64,000 bases of DNA, from the NCBI RefSeq assembly GCF_014647235.1, contig NZ_BMOU01000004.1, positions 372,379 through 436,378 on the forward strand. The letters are read 5' to 3'. Each line of letters opens with the position of its first letter. Positions within the stretch are counted from its first letter, which is position 1. Shown here piece by piece: positions 16,183 through 25,299 of this stretch. Position numbers and translations under genes: made by a program. Source of the stretch: Haloarcula pellucida. GTDB lineage: Archaea > Halobacteriota > Halobacteria > Halobacteriales > Haloarculaceae. Under the pieces are notes generated by a model. The model made no database searches, was not told the origin of the DNA, and saw only the letters and a list, made by a program, of their open reading frames with translations.

Positions 16183-19100
16183 TCAGGTCTCCTGGAAGTA
16201 ATAGACGACGTCTCCCCGGTTTTGTAACTCGATGGTGACACGAACGTCCCAGTTGTCCGAACTCGTCACTTTCGTTAGCCCGGTAAAGTCGTACTGGGTG
16301 AACGTGTTCCCGCTCGCCGTCCCGAACTGCCCGACGAACACGACCGCGCTACTTCCGCCGCCTGTGGTACTGAGGACCGCGTTCTGGTCTAAGTCGATAC
16401 GACTGCCGTCTGCCGAGAGCGCTCTGGAAGTCGGGTTGCCGTCAACGTCTTCGTAGCCGTCTGAATCACCGCCAGATATGTCTATCTCGCGCGGCCCGTC
16501 GTTGTATATCTCTCCGGACACGCCGTTTCGTGCAGTGATAGAGACGGCCTGAATCCGTGCGAAGTTCGAATCGCTGTTGCTAATCTCGAATTGGACCGCA
16601 CTGTTACTTCCGGTGGTCGTGAGGCCGCCTTCGTACCGGATGCCGTTCTGGACGCTCGGGGAACTGACCGCGAACGTCGTGCCGGCGGTGTCGGCGTCGC
16701 TCCGACTGAGACCGACGGTGTACGGCGAGTTCGCGCCCGACCCCGTGCTGACGCCGGTCAGTTCGAGCGTGATGATGTCGCCGTCTGTCGCCCCGTCAGA
16801 GGTGTACTGCAGGACGACGTCACTGCCCTGTTCGAGGAACTGGACGGACCCACCGCCGCCAGCGACGGTGGCGCTCGCACTGCCGTAGTTCACGTCGTCG
16901 GCACCCTGTGCGTTCGAGAGGTCGACGTACACCGTCTCGCCGTTCGGGAGCGTAGTCCCGGACGTCGGTGAGAACGATATTTGCTGGGTCTGGCTCCCGG
17001 TGTTGGGGTCTAGGTCGTCGACGCTCACGCTGTCGAGGGCCGAGGTACCGGCCCCGCGAGTGACCGAGAAGTCGTCGGTCACGGTGTTACCCGTATCGGC
17101 CCGGGTGAACGGCACCGAGTACGGGTTCGACTGGTCGCTCTGGTCGCCGGCGATGACGTCGGTCAGTCTGATGGAGACTTGCGTTCCCGCCGCGACGTCG
17201 CTCGACGGGGTGTACTCGATGCGGGTCCGGTCGTCGTCGGACTGAGAGACCCAGGTGGCGGACCCGCCGCCGGCCGAGGCGATGGAAGCCGACCCGTAGT
17301 CGACCTGCAACGGACTCACCGTCTGCGGGTCGTCGAGGTTGATGGTGACCGTCGTCCCCGCCGGAAGCGTCGTCGAGGGCGTAAACGTCAGCGTTTGTTC
17401 TTGCTTCGCGTTGGGCACCAGTCCAGTGGCCCGCGTGCTACTGAACGAACCGCTGGTGTCGGCGGGCGAGACGGTGTACGTTCGTTCGTAGACCACGCTG
17501 TCGACGGTGTACGTCAGCGACACCAGGAGTTGTTCGCCCCGCATGTCGACGTTCGAGGCGGTCCCCGACCCTTCGTCGTAGCGGTAGAACTCATAGAGGT
17601 ACGCCGTGAACGTCGTCCCGGCGGAGACGCGGGCGTTGTCGGCGTTGATGCGCCCGTCGATGTCGAGGTCGGTCTCGCGCGGGAGCGAAACGCCGTCCCG
17701 GCCGGAGAATCCGGAGGAAAACTGGCTGAAGTCGACGTACGCGTCCTGTACGTCGCCGTCCACGTAGTACTCGTTGTCCGTCGGTCCGATGCCCGCCGAC
17801 TCGTCGGCGAGGGCGTCGATAGTCGTATCAGCCGGTCGGATGTCGATGTCGGTGACGGTTATCTCTTTGTTGTAGGTGTTCTGGAAGGAGAGGTCCACGC
17901 CGCCGGGAACGGTGTTGGCGTCGCCGTCGCCGTCCGCGTCGTCGTCGTCTTTCGCCAGCGCCGAGACGAGGGAGACACTCCCCGCTGGGAGACCGGTACT
18001 CTCGGACTCGACGGTCACCGTTCGCGTGACGTTCTTCGGGTCCCCGGCGTCGAACGAACCGAGGTTCGGTGTCACCGCTGCGTCGCCGGTGATGGCCTCC
18101 GTCGTCGTGAAGTTGAGTTGATGGGGCGTCGTCGCGGTGGGCCCGTCAGTGTTGTACGTGAACGTGACTCGTCCATCTTGGTCGGTACTGCGGGTCGTAT
18201 CTGCGAACGACCCCGGACTGGAACTGTTGTCGCTGGCCTCGACGGTCACCCCCTCGACGGGGTTGTTGTACGCGTCTCGCACTTCAAGGACGATCTCGGT
18301 CTCGCCGCTCTGTGTGACCGTCGCGTCACCCGAGTCGACGACCGTGACGTAGGCGTCCTCCTCGTCGGTGACGCGCGACCCGACGCCGACTTTCGCCATC
18401 TGGAGTCGGTAGTCAACACCCGACTCGAACGCAATCGTGACGTTGTTGAACGGCCCGTTCTCGCCGGTCTTGCTCACGCTGGTGACGTAGGCGTCGGGGT
18501 CGGTGCCACCGGGATCGTACTCCTCGTCGAGGAGACCTTGGACCTGCGTGGGGGAGAGCCGCGTCAGCAGCGAGACGGATACCGGGTTCGTTCCGTCGTC
18601 TGTGACGGTGACGGTGCGGGTCGACTGGCTCACCGGTTCGACGTCCACCGTCGTCGTCCCGCTCGAAGACCTGCCGAGCGACCCGTTCAGCGCGACCAGC
18701 GAGATGCGGCGCCCCTCGACGAGCGTCTGTCCCGACAGCGGCAGCGCGTCGCTCCTGAACTGGTTGTACGCGACGGAGTGCTCGTAGTAGGTGGTGGGAG
18801 CCGAGCCATAGAGGTTGTAGTTCGGTTCGTAGACCAGCGTACCGGTGTTGTACCGCCGGGGCGACCCGTCCCAGAGGTCACCGGTCTCACCACTCGCGAC
18901 GGCGTTACTGAGCGTCAGGTCCTTCGAGGCGTCGACGGTGCCGTTCGTCCGCAACGACCCGGACGGCGGCCCCGGGTTGACCGCGACGGCCCGACTCGGG
19001 TAGTTCGTCCCGAGTGTCACCGACACCGACGCCGACGACCCGCCGCCGACCTGCGAGACGATGGCGTTTCGCAGGTCCTGCATCTGGGTGTGGACCCGCT

Positions 19101-19242
19101 GGTTGTGGTTGAACTCAATCTCCTCGTTCTGCTGTGGGACCACGAAGGCCTGATAGCTCGAAAACGCGACGACGAGGACGGCGAACAACAGTACGGCCCC
19201 CACCTGGACCGACTGTGCTCTCCGGTCCCCGACCAAATCCAT
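16183..19242 (-). CDS. Large surface protein with N-terminal membrane anchor, Big-like domain and tandem repeats
   Basis: The 1019-residue protein has a short charged leader and a hydrophobic helix at 12-35, followed by EEIEFNHNQRVHTQMQDLRNAI, an arrangement like pilin-type or haloarchaeal surface proteins. The remainder is extracellular, Thr/Ser/Asp-rich and beta-predicted. Residues about 295-400 resemble a bacterial Ig-like (Big_1) domain (VVDSGDATVTQSGETEIVLEV). Residues about 613-728 and 750-860 are two copies of one module, sharing TLPxGxTVxxxLxxxQ, VxYGSAS and SPYxVxxxRxD. No C-terminal sorting signal is evident. Adhesion or an envelope role is likely but unproven. It is monocistronic. 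Confidence 0.75.
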   Translation of the reverse strand: MDLVGDRRAQSVQVGAVLLFAVLVVAFSSYQAFVVPQQNEEIEFNHNQRVHTQMQDLRNAIVSQVGGGSSASVSVTLGTNYPSRAVAVNPGPPSGSLRTNGTVDASKDLTLSNAVASGETGDLWDGSPRRYNTGTLVYEPNYNLYGSAPTTYYEHSVAYNQFRSDALPLSGQTLVEGRRISLVALNGSLGRSSSGTTTVDVEPVSQSTRTVTVTDDGTNPVSVSLLTRLSPTQVQGLLDEEYDPGGTDPDAYVTSVSKTGENGPFNNVTIAFESGVDYRLQMAKVGVGSRVTDEEDAYVTVVDSGDATVTQSGETEIVLEVRDAYNNPVEGVTVEASDNSSSPGSFADTTRSTDQDGRVTFTYNTDGPTATTPHQLNFTTTEAITGDAAVTPNLGSFDAGDPKNVTRTVTVESESTGLPAGSVSLVSALAKDDDDADGDGDANTVPGGVDLSFQNTYNKEITVTDIDIRPADTTIDALADESAGIGPTDNEYYVDGDVQDAYVDFSQFSSGFSGRDGVSLPRETDLDIDGRINADNARVSAGTTFTAYLYEFYRYDEGSGTASNVDMRGEQLLVSLTYTVDSVVYERTYTVSPADTSGSFSSTRATGLVPNAKQEQTLTFTPSTTLPAGTTVTINLDDPQTVSPLQVDYGSASIASAGGGSATWVSQSDDDRTRIEYTPSSDVAAGTQVSIRLTDVIAGDQSDQSNPYSVPFTRADTGNTVTDDFSVTRGAGTSALDSVSVDDLDPNTGSQTQQISFSPTSGTTLPNGETVYVDLSNAQGADDVNYGSASATVAGGGGSVQFLEQGSDVVLQYTSDGATDGDIITLELTGVSTGSGANSPYTVGLSRSDADTAGTTFAVSSPSVQNGIRYEGGLTTTGSNSAVQFEISNSDSNFARIQAVSITARNGVSGEIYNDGPREIDISGGDSDGYEDVDGNPTSRALSADGSRIDLDQNAVLSTTGGGSSAVVFVGQFGTASGNTFTQYDFTGLTKVTSSDNWDVRVTIELQNRGDVVYYFQET

Positions 19243-19285
19243 GCAGGGTAGTTGCGGAGTGGTAGGTAAAAACCTGTCCGGTAAC

Positions 19286-19870
19286 TCAGCTCTCGTCTTC
19301 CTCTTCGACGACTTCGGGGTCGCTCATCGCCGTCTGGAGGCTGTCGAGGCCGTTGACCCACTCGGAGACGAGGCCGTACTCCAGGTCCTCGGCGACGTCC
19401 ATCGCGAGTTCGTCGCCGTCGATGATGCGCGTCCCGGCCTGCACGCAGTAGCCAAGCGCCGCGTCGAGGTCTTCTTCGGCCTCGGCGTCCGCTGCGGCAC
19501 CGACGTAGTCGGCGACCGTCGCCTCTTCGGCGGGACCCTCTGCGACGTACTCCTCGGCGGCGTAGAAGACACAGACCAGCGACGTTTGCACGCCGTCTAT
19601 CAGCATCAGCGTCTCTTCGTCGTCCATCTCGATGTCGTCGAGGACGATCTCTCTGACCCCGGCGAGTTCGTCCAGCGTCGTCTCTTCGTCTAGCGTGCCG
19701 TCCTCGTAGTCGGTGAGTATCTTCGCGATGGCGATAGCGGCATCGTCCTGCAGGTTCAACAGGAGGCGCGCCGAATCCTCGTCTTCGGGGTCGACACCCT
19801 CCTCTTCGATGCGGTCGAGCCAGTTCTGCCAGCGTTCCTCGGTGTAATACTCCCCCGGCGGAGTGCTCAT
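19286..19870 (-). CDS. DUF2150 family protein
   Basis: The 194-residue acidic, helical cytoplasmic protein starts MSTPPGEYYTEERWQNWLDR and ends in a run of Glu/Asp. This matches the haloarchaeal/methanogen DUF2150 family, which has no known activity. The ATG at 19870 is preferred over a much longer in-frame extension whose codon use is poor. It lies 43 bases upstream of the large surface-protein gene on the same strand, so cotranscription is possible. Confidence 0.8.
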   Translation of the reverse strand: MSTPPGEYYTEERWQNWLDRIEEEGVDPEDEDSARLLLNLQDDAAIAIAKILTDYEDGTLDEETTLDELAGVREIVLDDIEMDDEETLMLIDGVQTSLVCVFYAAEEYVAEGPAEEATVADYVGAAADAEAEEDLDAALGYCVQAGTRIIDGDELAMDVAEDLEYGLVSEWVNGLDSLQTAMSDPEVVEEEDES

Positions 19871-20036
19871 ACCACTCCGTTCGTGCGCCCGGGGATAATA
19901 GCTTCGACAGGCGACGCCTACCGCCGCGTAGCCACCAAACCATCCGGAATCGAACGGGTGGCGGTCCTCGAACGGTTCGACAGGGCCCACCCGCAGTTCT
20001 GGGGGATTTATGCGCTTTCGTATGCTATGACACCTC

Positions 20037-20345
20037 ATGTCACAGCGGCGTTCGACGCTCGACGCGCCCGTCGACACCGACCCGACAGTCGTGGGCCGAC
20101 GGGCGACGCGGGCCGGACTCGCTCTCGCCGCGGCGACGCTACCGCTGGTCGTGGGGACTGTCGCCGGAATGCTCGTGGACGCACCCACGCTCACAGCGGG
20201 TGTCGACGCCGTCCTCGCCGCGGCGGGCACGCCGCTCGTCGGTGGATACGGGCGGGCGTGGCTGTTCCACGTCGGCGCGCTCGGCCTGCTCGCGGGGTGC
20301 TGGCTGCTCGGGGCCGGCCTCCTGCTAGACGGGTTGTTCGACTAG
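20037..20345 (+). CDS. Small haloarchaeal membrane protein
   Basis: The 102-residue product has a basic N-terminal 30 residues, then hydrophobic segments at about 28-48, 53-66 and 76-98. A TTTATGC element about 25 bases upstream suggests a short-leader transcript. The 3' end overlaps the convergent MscS gene by four bases. No family is recognised. Confidence 0.65.
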   Translation: MSQRRSTLDAPVDTDPTVVGRRATRAGLALAAATLPLVVGTVAGMLVDAPTLTAGVDAVLAAAGTPLVGGYGRAWLFHVGALGLLAGCWLLGAGLLLDGLFD

Positions 20346-21562
20346 TCCTCGGCGTCGGCGCTGACCGACCGGACCGGGTCGTCGACCGCTCCGTCGCCTC
20401 TGGTCTCGAGCGTCCGCTGTGGGAACGGGATAGCGATGTCTTCCCGGTCGAAGGCCGTCTTGATTTCCCGAACCACAGCCGAGATGGCGCGCCACTTGCG
20501 AGGCGGCGTCGGGTGGTCGATCCAGAACCGGAGTTCGAGGACGATGGCCGAATCGCCAAACGACTTGGGGACGACCTGTGGCGGTGGCGAGTCTATGATG
20601 TCGTCGACGCGGGCCATCGCATCCTCTGCGGTCTCCATCGCCGTGTCCACGTCGGCGTCGTAGTCGATACCGACGTCGAGGGTCAGTCGTAACAGCCCCT
20701 TCTGGCTCCGGTTGGTTATCGCCTGCTCGCTCACCAAGTCGTTCGGCATGACCACGAACTCGCCGTCGAAGTTCTCCAGTCGCGTGTTGAAGATGGTGAT
20801 GTCTGTGACGATACCCTCCTCGTCGCCGACGACGACCCAGTCGCCGATGGTGAACGGTCGGGAGAACATGAGAACGAACCCGGCGATGAGCGACCCCAGC
20901 GTCTGTCGGGCCGCGAAACCGACGACGATACCGAGGAAGCCGGCCCCGACGAGGAGGCCGCCGATGTTGATACCCCAGATGGCGAGGATGGACGCCCCGG
21001 CGGTGACGAAGATCGTCACCTGTCCGAGACGGAGCAGAATCTCCTCCTGATGCTCTGTGAAGTCGTCGAGCGCCAGACTCAGGCGGTCGATAGTCCGCTG
21101 TAACTGATCCGAGAGGACGAACGCCACCGTGACGAGCAGTGCCGTCTGGAGGGTCCGTAACAGCGTCGGGTCGTCGCTCTCGACGTACGGGCGCAGCGTC
21201 CCGGCGACGTCGACGAGGTCCCAGACGACGAGAAAGGAGAGGACGACGAGCAACAGCACCGCCAGTTGTGCCGTCCGCAGGAGGACCCCGCGGAACGACG
21301 TCGGCGTATAGGCTGCGAGCCGAGTCAGCCAACCGGACCCTAGCTGGCTGACGGCGAGCGTACGCAGGCGAGCGAGCAGCGCTGGGACGACGACGACGCT
21401 GAACACGAGGACGCCGAGCAGGATGGCCGTCGCGACGAGTTGGCCCTCCGACGCCGCGAGCGCTTCGAGTGACTCTTGGAGTGCCTGCACGAAGTCGAGT
21501 AGCGACTGTGTGGACCGATCCGCAGCCTCAGTCGTCGTATCCGTCCCCTGCACACCCCCCAT
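20342..21562 (-). CDS. Mechanosensitive ion channel, MscS family
   Basis: The 406-residue protein has an N-terminal membrane region of four to five helices and a pore-lining helix rich in Gly/Ala (INIGGLLVGAGFLGIVVGFAA). The conserved MscS beta domain follows (FTIGDWVVVGDEEGIVTDITI), then a cytoplasmic alpha/beta cage and an acidic tail. It opens under membrane tension to release solutes on osmotic downshock. The ATG at 21562 (MGGVQGTD) is chosen because upstream codons look non-coding. Confidence 0.93.
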   Translation of the reverse strand: MGGVQGTDTTTEAADRSTQSLLDFVQALQESLEALAASEGQLVATAILLGVLVFSVVVVPALLARLRTLAVSQLGSGWLTRLAAYTPTSFRGVLLRTAQLAVLLLVVLSFLVVWDLVDVAGTLRPYVESDDPTLLRTLQTALLVTVAFVLSDQLQRTIDRLSLALDDFTEHQEEILLRLGQVTIFVTAGASILAIWGINIGGLLVGAGFLGIVVGFAARQTLGSLIAGFVLMFSRPFTIGDWVVVGDEEGIVTDITIFNTRLENFDGEFVVMPNDLVSEQAITNRSQKGLLRLTLDVGIDYDADVDTAMETAEDAMARVDDIIDSPPPQVVPKSFGDSAIVLELRFWIDHPTPPRKWRAISAVVREIKTAFDREDIAIPFPQRTLETRGDGAVDDPVRSVSADAED

Positions 21563-21660
21563 ATCACCACCGTAGTGACTTGTGTCTTCGTTTCCGATCC
21601 GTAGACGGAACGACCGAACCGGCGGTGTGACCACGGAACGGACAGCGAAGCGGTGCCCGT

Positions 21661-22569
21661 TTAGACGCCGCGGCCCTGCAGTTGCTCCTCTTCGGGCAGG
21701 TCGGCGTTGGCGTCGCCTCTCATCCCCTTGCCGACGTTCTTGCTGATCTCGGTGAGTTTCTCGGGGTCGTCCCAGTTGTTGACGGCCTCGACGATGGCGG
21801 TGCCCATCGCCTCGGGGTCTTCGGCGCCGAAGATGCCCGAACCGACGAAGATGCCGTCACAGCCGTGGTGCATCATCAGCGCGGCGTCGGCGGGCGTCGC
21901 GATGCCGCCGGCGGCGAAGTTGACGACCGGCAGGCGACCCATATCGGCCGTCTCGTGGACGAGGTCGGCGGGGGCCTCGTGCTCGCGAGCCCACTTCTCG
22001 CGTTCCTCGTAGTTCATCCCCTCCAGTTTGCGGATGGCGCCCTTGATGTTGCGCTGGTGGTGGACGGCCTGATTCACGTCGCCGGTGCCGGCCTCGCCCT
22101 TCGTGCGAATCATCGCCGCACCCTCGTCGATGCGACGGAGCGCTTCCTGTAGGTTGCGAGCGCCACAGACGAACGGCGCAGTGAACTCGCGCTTGTCGAT
22201 GTGGTACCGGTCGTCGGCCGGTGTCAGCACCTCGCTCTCGTCCAGCATATCGGCGCCCGCGGCTTCGAGTATTTCGGCCTCTTTCGTGTGTCCGATACGG
22301 GCTTTGCCCATCACCGGGATGGACACCTCGTCGATGACCGCCTGCAGCGACGCCGGATCGGCCATCCGGGCGACGCCGCCACGCTTGCGGATGTCGGCCG
22401 GCACCGCTTCGAGGTTCATCACCGCGACGGCGCCGACGTCCTCGGCGATGCGGGCCTGTTCGGGCGTGACGACGTCCATGATGACGCCGCCCTTCTGCAT
22501 CTTCGCGAACCCGCGCTTGACGAGGTCAGTACCGCGGCGGAGGTCCTCCAGATCGGTAGCTTCAGGCAT
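21661..22569 (-). CDS. pdxS: Pyridoxal 5'-phosphate synthase subunit PdxS
   Basis: The 302-residue TIM-barrel synthase makes PLP from ribose 5-phosphate, glyceraldehyde 3-phosphate and ammonia from the PdxT glutaminase. The catalytic Lys89 is in VMGKARIGH and the second Lys157 in [12 protein letters not shown]; the phosphate-binding GIFGAEDPE region is present. PdxT is not in the window, so the partner is encoded elsewhere. It is divergent from the sensor kinase gene at 22707. Confidence 0.97.
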   Translation of the reverse strand: MPEATDLEDLRRGTDLVKRGFAKMQKGGVIMDVVTPEQARIAEDVGAVAVMNLEAVPADIRKRGGVARMADPASLQAVIDEVSIPVMGKARIGHTKEAEILEAAGADMLDESEVLTPADDRYHIDKREFTAPFVCGARNLQEALRRIDEGAAMIRTKGEAGTGDVNQAVHHQRNIKGAIRKLEGMNYEEREKWAREHEAPADLVHETADMGRLPVVNFAAGGIATPADAALMMHHGCDGIFVGSGIFGAEDPEAMGTAIVEAVNNWDDPEKLTEISKNVGKGMRGDANADLPEEEQLQGRGV

Positions 22570-22673
22570 TGATCGGGGATTAGGACTGGATTTACTTAAC
22601 GCGTGTCCTTGGCGGGGACAGGAACGGACGGGCCGGAGTGAGTCCGGCGAACGACGGCCCGTGACGTGCTAGT

Positions 22674-22683
22674 GGTATTTATC
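22674..22683 (+). promoter_or_regulatory. TATA-like element of the sensor kinase gene
   Basis: GGTATTTATC lies about 24 bases before the ATG at 22707, the distance expected for a TATA box of a leaderless or very short-leader archaeal transcript. Confidence 0.5.
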
Positions 22684-22706
22684 CTCAGCAGATAATCAGT
22701 ACACAG

Positions 22707-24188
22707 ATGGATATGGAGTGGCCCCCACTCAACTACACAGGACAGATACGGGTCCTCCACGTCGACGACAACGCGAACTTTCTGGAGGTGGCGAGAGCCA
22801 TGCTCACTCGCCAGTCCGACGCGCTCGACATCGTCTCCGTCACCGACCCGACAGTGGTCACTGACCGACTCACAGAGGGCGACATCGAGTGCGTCGTCTC
22901 GGACTACGACATGGGCCCCATCGACGGCCTCGAACTCCTGCGAGAGGTGCGGGAAGACCACCCGGACCTGCCGTTCATCCTGTTTACCGGGAAAGGGAGC
23001 GAAGAGGTCGCGAGCGAAGCCATCTCGGCCGGTGTCACAGATTACGTCCAGAAGAGCGGCGACAGCGAGACGTTCGAGATGCTGGAAAACCGCATCGAGA
23101 ACGCCGTCGACCACGCCCGGACCGAAAACCGTCTCGCGTACGAGAGTAGCCTGCTCGACACTATCTTCGAGCAGGTTCCACACCACATGTACATCAAAGA
23201 CGCGGCGGGTCGCCACGTCCGAATGAGTCACGCACACGTCGACGACCCCGAGGCGGCCATCGGCAAGACGGACCGCGAACTCTACCCCGGACCCCACTCC
23301 GAGGACACCTACGCCGACGACATGTCGGTCATCGAGACGGGCGAACCGATCATCCACAAGGAGGAACAGACCATCGACGAGGTGGGCGAGACGTACAGTT
23401 TCGACCATCTCGAAGACAACTACGAGCAAGACGTCGTCACCGACAAGGAGCGGTTCAACGAGTGGGTACTCACCTCCAAGGTGCCGTGGCGCGACGAGGA
23501 CGGCGACATCGTCGGTCTCATCGGCATCACGTTCGACATCAGCGACCGCAAGCACTACGAGCAGTCGCTGGAACGGCACACCGAGCGCCTCGAACAGTTC
23601 CTCGCCGAAGTCGCTCACGACATCCGGTCGCCGCTACAGGTCGCGAGTTCGAACGTCGCGTTGCTACGGGAGACGGGCGCTGACGACGAGCGACTGGACG
23701 CTATCGAACGGAGCCACGACCGCATCGCCGCGCTGGCCGACGAACTCGGGAGCTTCGCCAGACACGGCGACGTCGACCCGACGCCGGAACCCGTCGACCT
23801 GTCCGAGGCCGTCTCGGAAGCGTGGGCCAGTCACAGCACAGGCGAGGCGACGCTCTCGGTCGGTGACCTCCCGACCGTCGAGGCGGACCCCACCGAACTG
23901 AACCGCCTCATCGACAACCTCATCGACAACGCTATCGACCACGCCGGGTCCGACGTGACGGTGGCCGTCGGCCCTCTCGACGACGGAACGGGATTCTTCG
24001 TCGCCGACGACGGGCCGGGTATCCCCGAGAGCGACCGTGAGGGGGTATTCGAGACGGGATACACGACCGCCGCCAAGGGGACCGGTCTCGGACTGGCCAT
24101 CGTCGAGACTGTCGCAGACCGACACGGCTGGACCGTCGCGGTGACCGAGAGCGAGGCGGGCGGCGCGCGGTTCGACATCAGCGTCTGA
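22707..24188 (+). CDS. REC-PAS-histidine kinase
   Basis: The 493-residue signalling protein has a receiver domain at 14-125 (acidic Asp20-Asp21, phospho-acceptor Asp66 in SDYDMG, Lys96) and a PAS domain at about 148-285. A HisKA domain with His304 in VAHDIRSPL follows, then a HATPase with N-box LIDNLIDNAIDH (401-412), DDGPGIP (434-440) and GTGLGLAI (458-465). No membrane segment is present, so it senses cytoplasmic or redox signals. This hybrid order with REC first is common in haloarchaea. There is no adjacent response regulator, so its output partner is unknown. Confidence 0.93.
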   Translation: MDMEWPPLNYTGQIRVLHVDDNANFLEVARAMLTRQSDALDIVSVTDPTVVTDRLTEGDIECVVSDYDMGPIDGLELLREVREDHPDLPFILFTGKGSEEVASEAISAGVTDYVQKSGDSETFEMLENRIENAVDHARTENRLAYESSLLDTIFEQVPHHMYIKDAAGRHVRMSHAHVDDPEAAIGKTDRELYPGPHSEDTYADDMSVIETGEPIIHKEEQTIDEVGETYSFDHLEDNYEQDVVTDKERFNEWVLTSKVPWRDEDGDIVGLIGITFDISDRKHYEQSLERHTERLEQFLAEVAHDIRSPLQVASSNVALLRETGADDERLDAIERSHDRIAALADELGSFARHGDVDPTPEPVDLSEAVSEAWASHSTGEATLSVGDLPTVEADPTELNRLIDNLIDNAIDHAGSDVTVAVGPLDDGTGFFVADDGPGIPESDREGVFETGYTTAAKGTGLGLAIVETVADRHGWTVAVTESEAGGARFDISV

Positions 24189-24251
24189 GCGCGGGTGTAC
24201 GCTATCCGCCCGACCGCTAGCGTTTTGCCCACGCCATCCCACAGCGGAGAC

Positions 24252-25031
24252 ATGGCCACACAGGAGGGCGTCGGTGGGCGCATCGAGGCGATCGTCGCGC
24301 GGGTCTTCGACGGGCCAGTGCCCACCACCGAGGGACTCCCACGGTACGTCGCGCCACTTCCCGAGTGGCTCGAAAACGTCGGCTTACGGCTGGCGTGGCC
24401 CATCGCGCTGGTCAACCTCGTCGGGACGCTGTTTGGCTTCTGGTACTACGCCGGCCGACCGCTGAACCTCGCGCCGCCGCTCGTCGAGGGGCAACTCGGG
24501 GCCGCGCCGTTGCTCGCCTACCCGCTCATCCCCGACTCGCCCGTCGCGACGATGTTCATCGGCCTCTCCTTCGCCGCGTGGCGGCTCGACTGGGACGCCG
24601 AGTGGTTGCACATGCTCGCGTTCTTCGGGTGTATCAAACTCGGCCTGTGGACGCCGTTCGTCCAGTTGGTCATCAACGGCCCGGGCGGCATCGCGGCGTG
24701 GCTCTACTGGTTTCTCGTCCTCTCGCACGTGGCGATGGCCGTCGAGGCGTTCCTCATCCACCGCTACGCGAGCTTTTCGGTCCCGGCGGTCGCCGTCGCC
24801 GTGTTCTGGTACGGCTTCAACGACGTGGTCGACTACTTCGTGCCGGTACTCGGAGGCCCCCACCACACGTGGCTCCGCGGCGAACCGCTGGTGGCGACCT
24901 ACACGTTCGACCACACCGTCCTCGCGCACGACCTCGCGGCCGGGTGGGCCGTCGTCCTGACCATCGCCGCGACGTTCTGGGCGCTGTCGACGCGGGTCGA
25001 GAAGGTAAAGCGCCGGTCAGCGACCGAGTGA
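24252..25031 (+). CDS. DUF1405 family membrane protein
   Basis: The 259-residue protein has about six membrane helices beginning near residue 40. It carries conserved-looking motifs GFWYYAGRPL, PDSPVATMFIGLSFAAWRL and YGFNDVVDYFVP typical of DUF1405, an uncharacterised membrane family of Firmicutes and archaea. The ATG at 24252 is preferred over a start 19 codons upstream. It is monocistronic and convergent with the small gene at 25039. Confidence 0.85.
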   Translation: MATQEGVGGRIEAIVARVFDGPVPTTEGLPRYVAPLPEWLENVGLRLAWPIALVNLVGTLFGFWYYAGRPLNLAPPLVEGQLGAAPLLAYPLIPDSPVATMFIGLSFAAWRLDWDAEWLHMLAFFGCIKLGLWTPFVQLVINGPGGIAAWLYWFLVLSHVAMAVEAFLIHRYASFSVPAVAVAVFWYGFNDVVDYFVPVLGGPHHTWLRGEPLVATYTFDHTVLAHDLAAGWAVVLTIAATFWALSTRVEKVKRRSATE

Positions 25032-25038
25032 GCGGCGC

Positions 25039-25215
25039 TCAGATAGTGAAGGGGTCGTCTTCGTCGCGCTCCTCTAACACCCACTCCAGTTCCTCGATGG
25101 CGCGCAGGATGGCCACTTCGGCCTCGTCCTCCAGTTCCGAGGACGGAGGGTCGTGGCTGTCGTACTCGTCCCGAAGCGCCTCGATGCGGTCCCGTATCGC
25201 CGCCTCGTCTTGCAT
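25039..25215 (-). CDS. Small acidic helical protein of unknown function
   Basis: A 58-codon open frame from ATG at 25215 to TGA at 25039 encodes MQDEAAIRDRIEALRDEY followed by two amphipathic acidic helices and ends EEDDPFTI-like (RDEDDPFTI). Codon use is typical of the genome, and it fills the gap between two convergent genes. It resembles the small haloarchaeal acidic proteins of unknown role. Confidence 0.6.
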   Translation of the reverse strand: MQDEAAIRDRIEALRDEYDSHDPPSSELEDEAEVAILRAIEELEWVLEERDEDDPFTI

Positions 25216-25299
25216 ACGCGACCGTACTCGCCGGTCGGCATTGATGCTACTGGTCGCGGCGATGCGCGCGAAGAAGGGCGGCCGAACGCAGTTCGTCGC

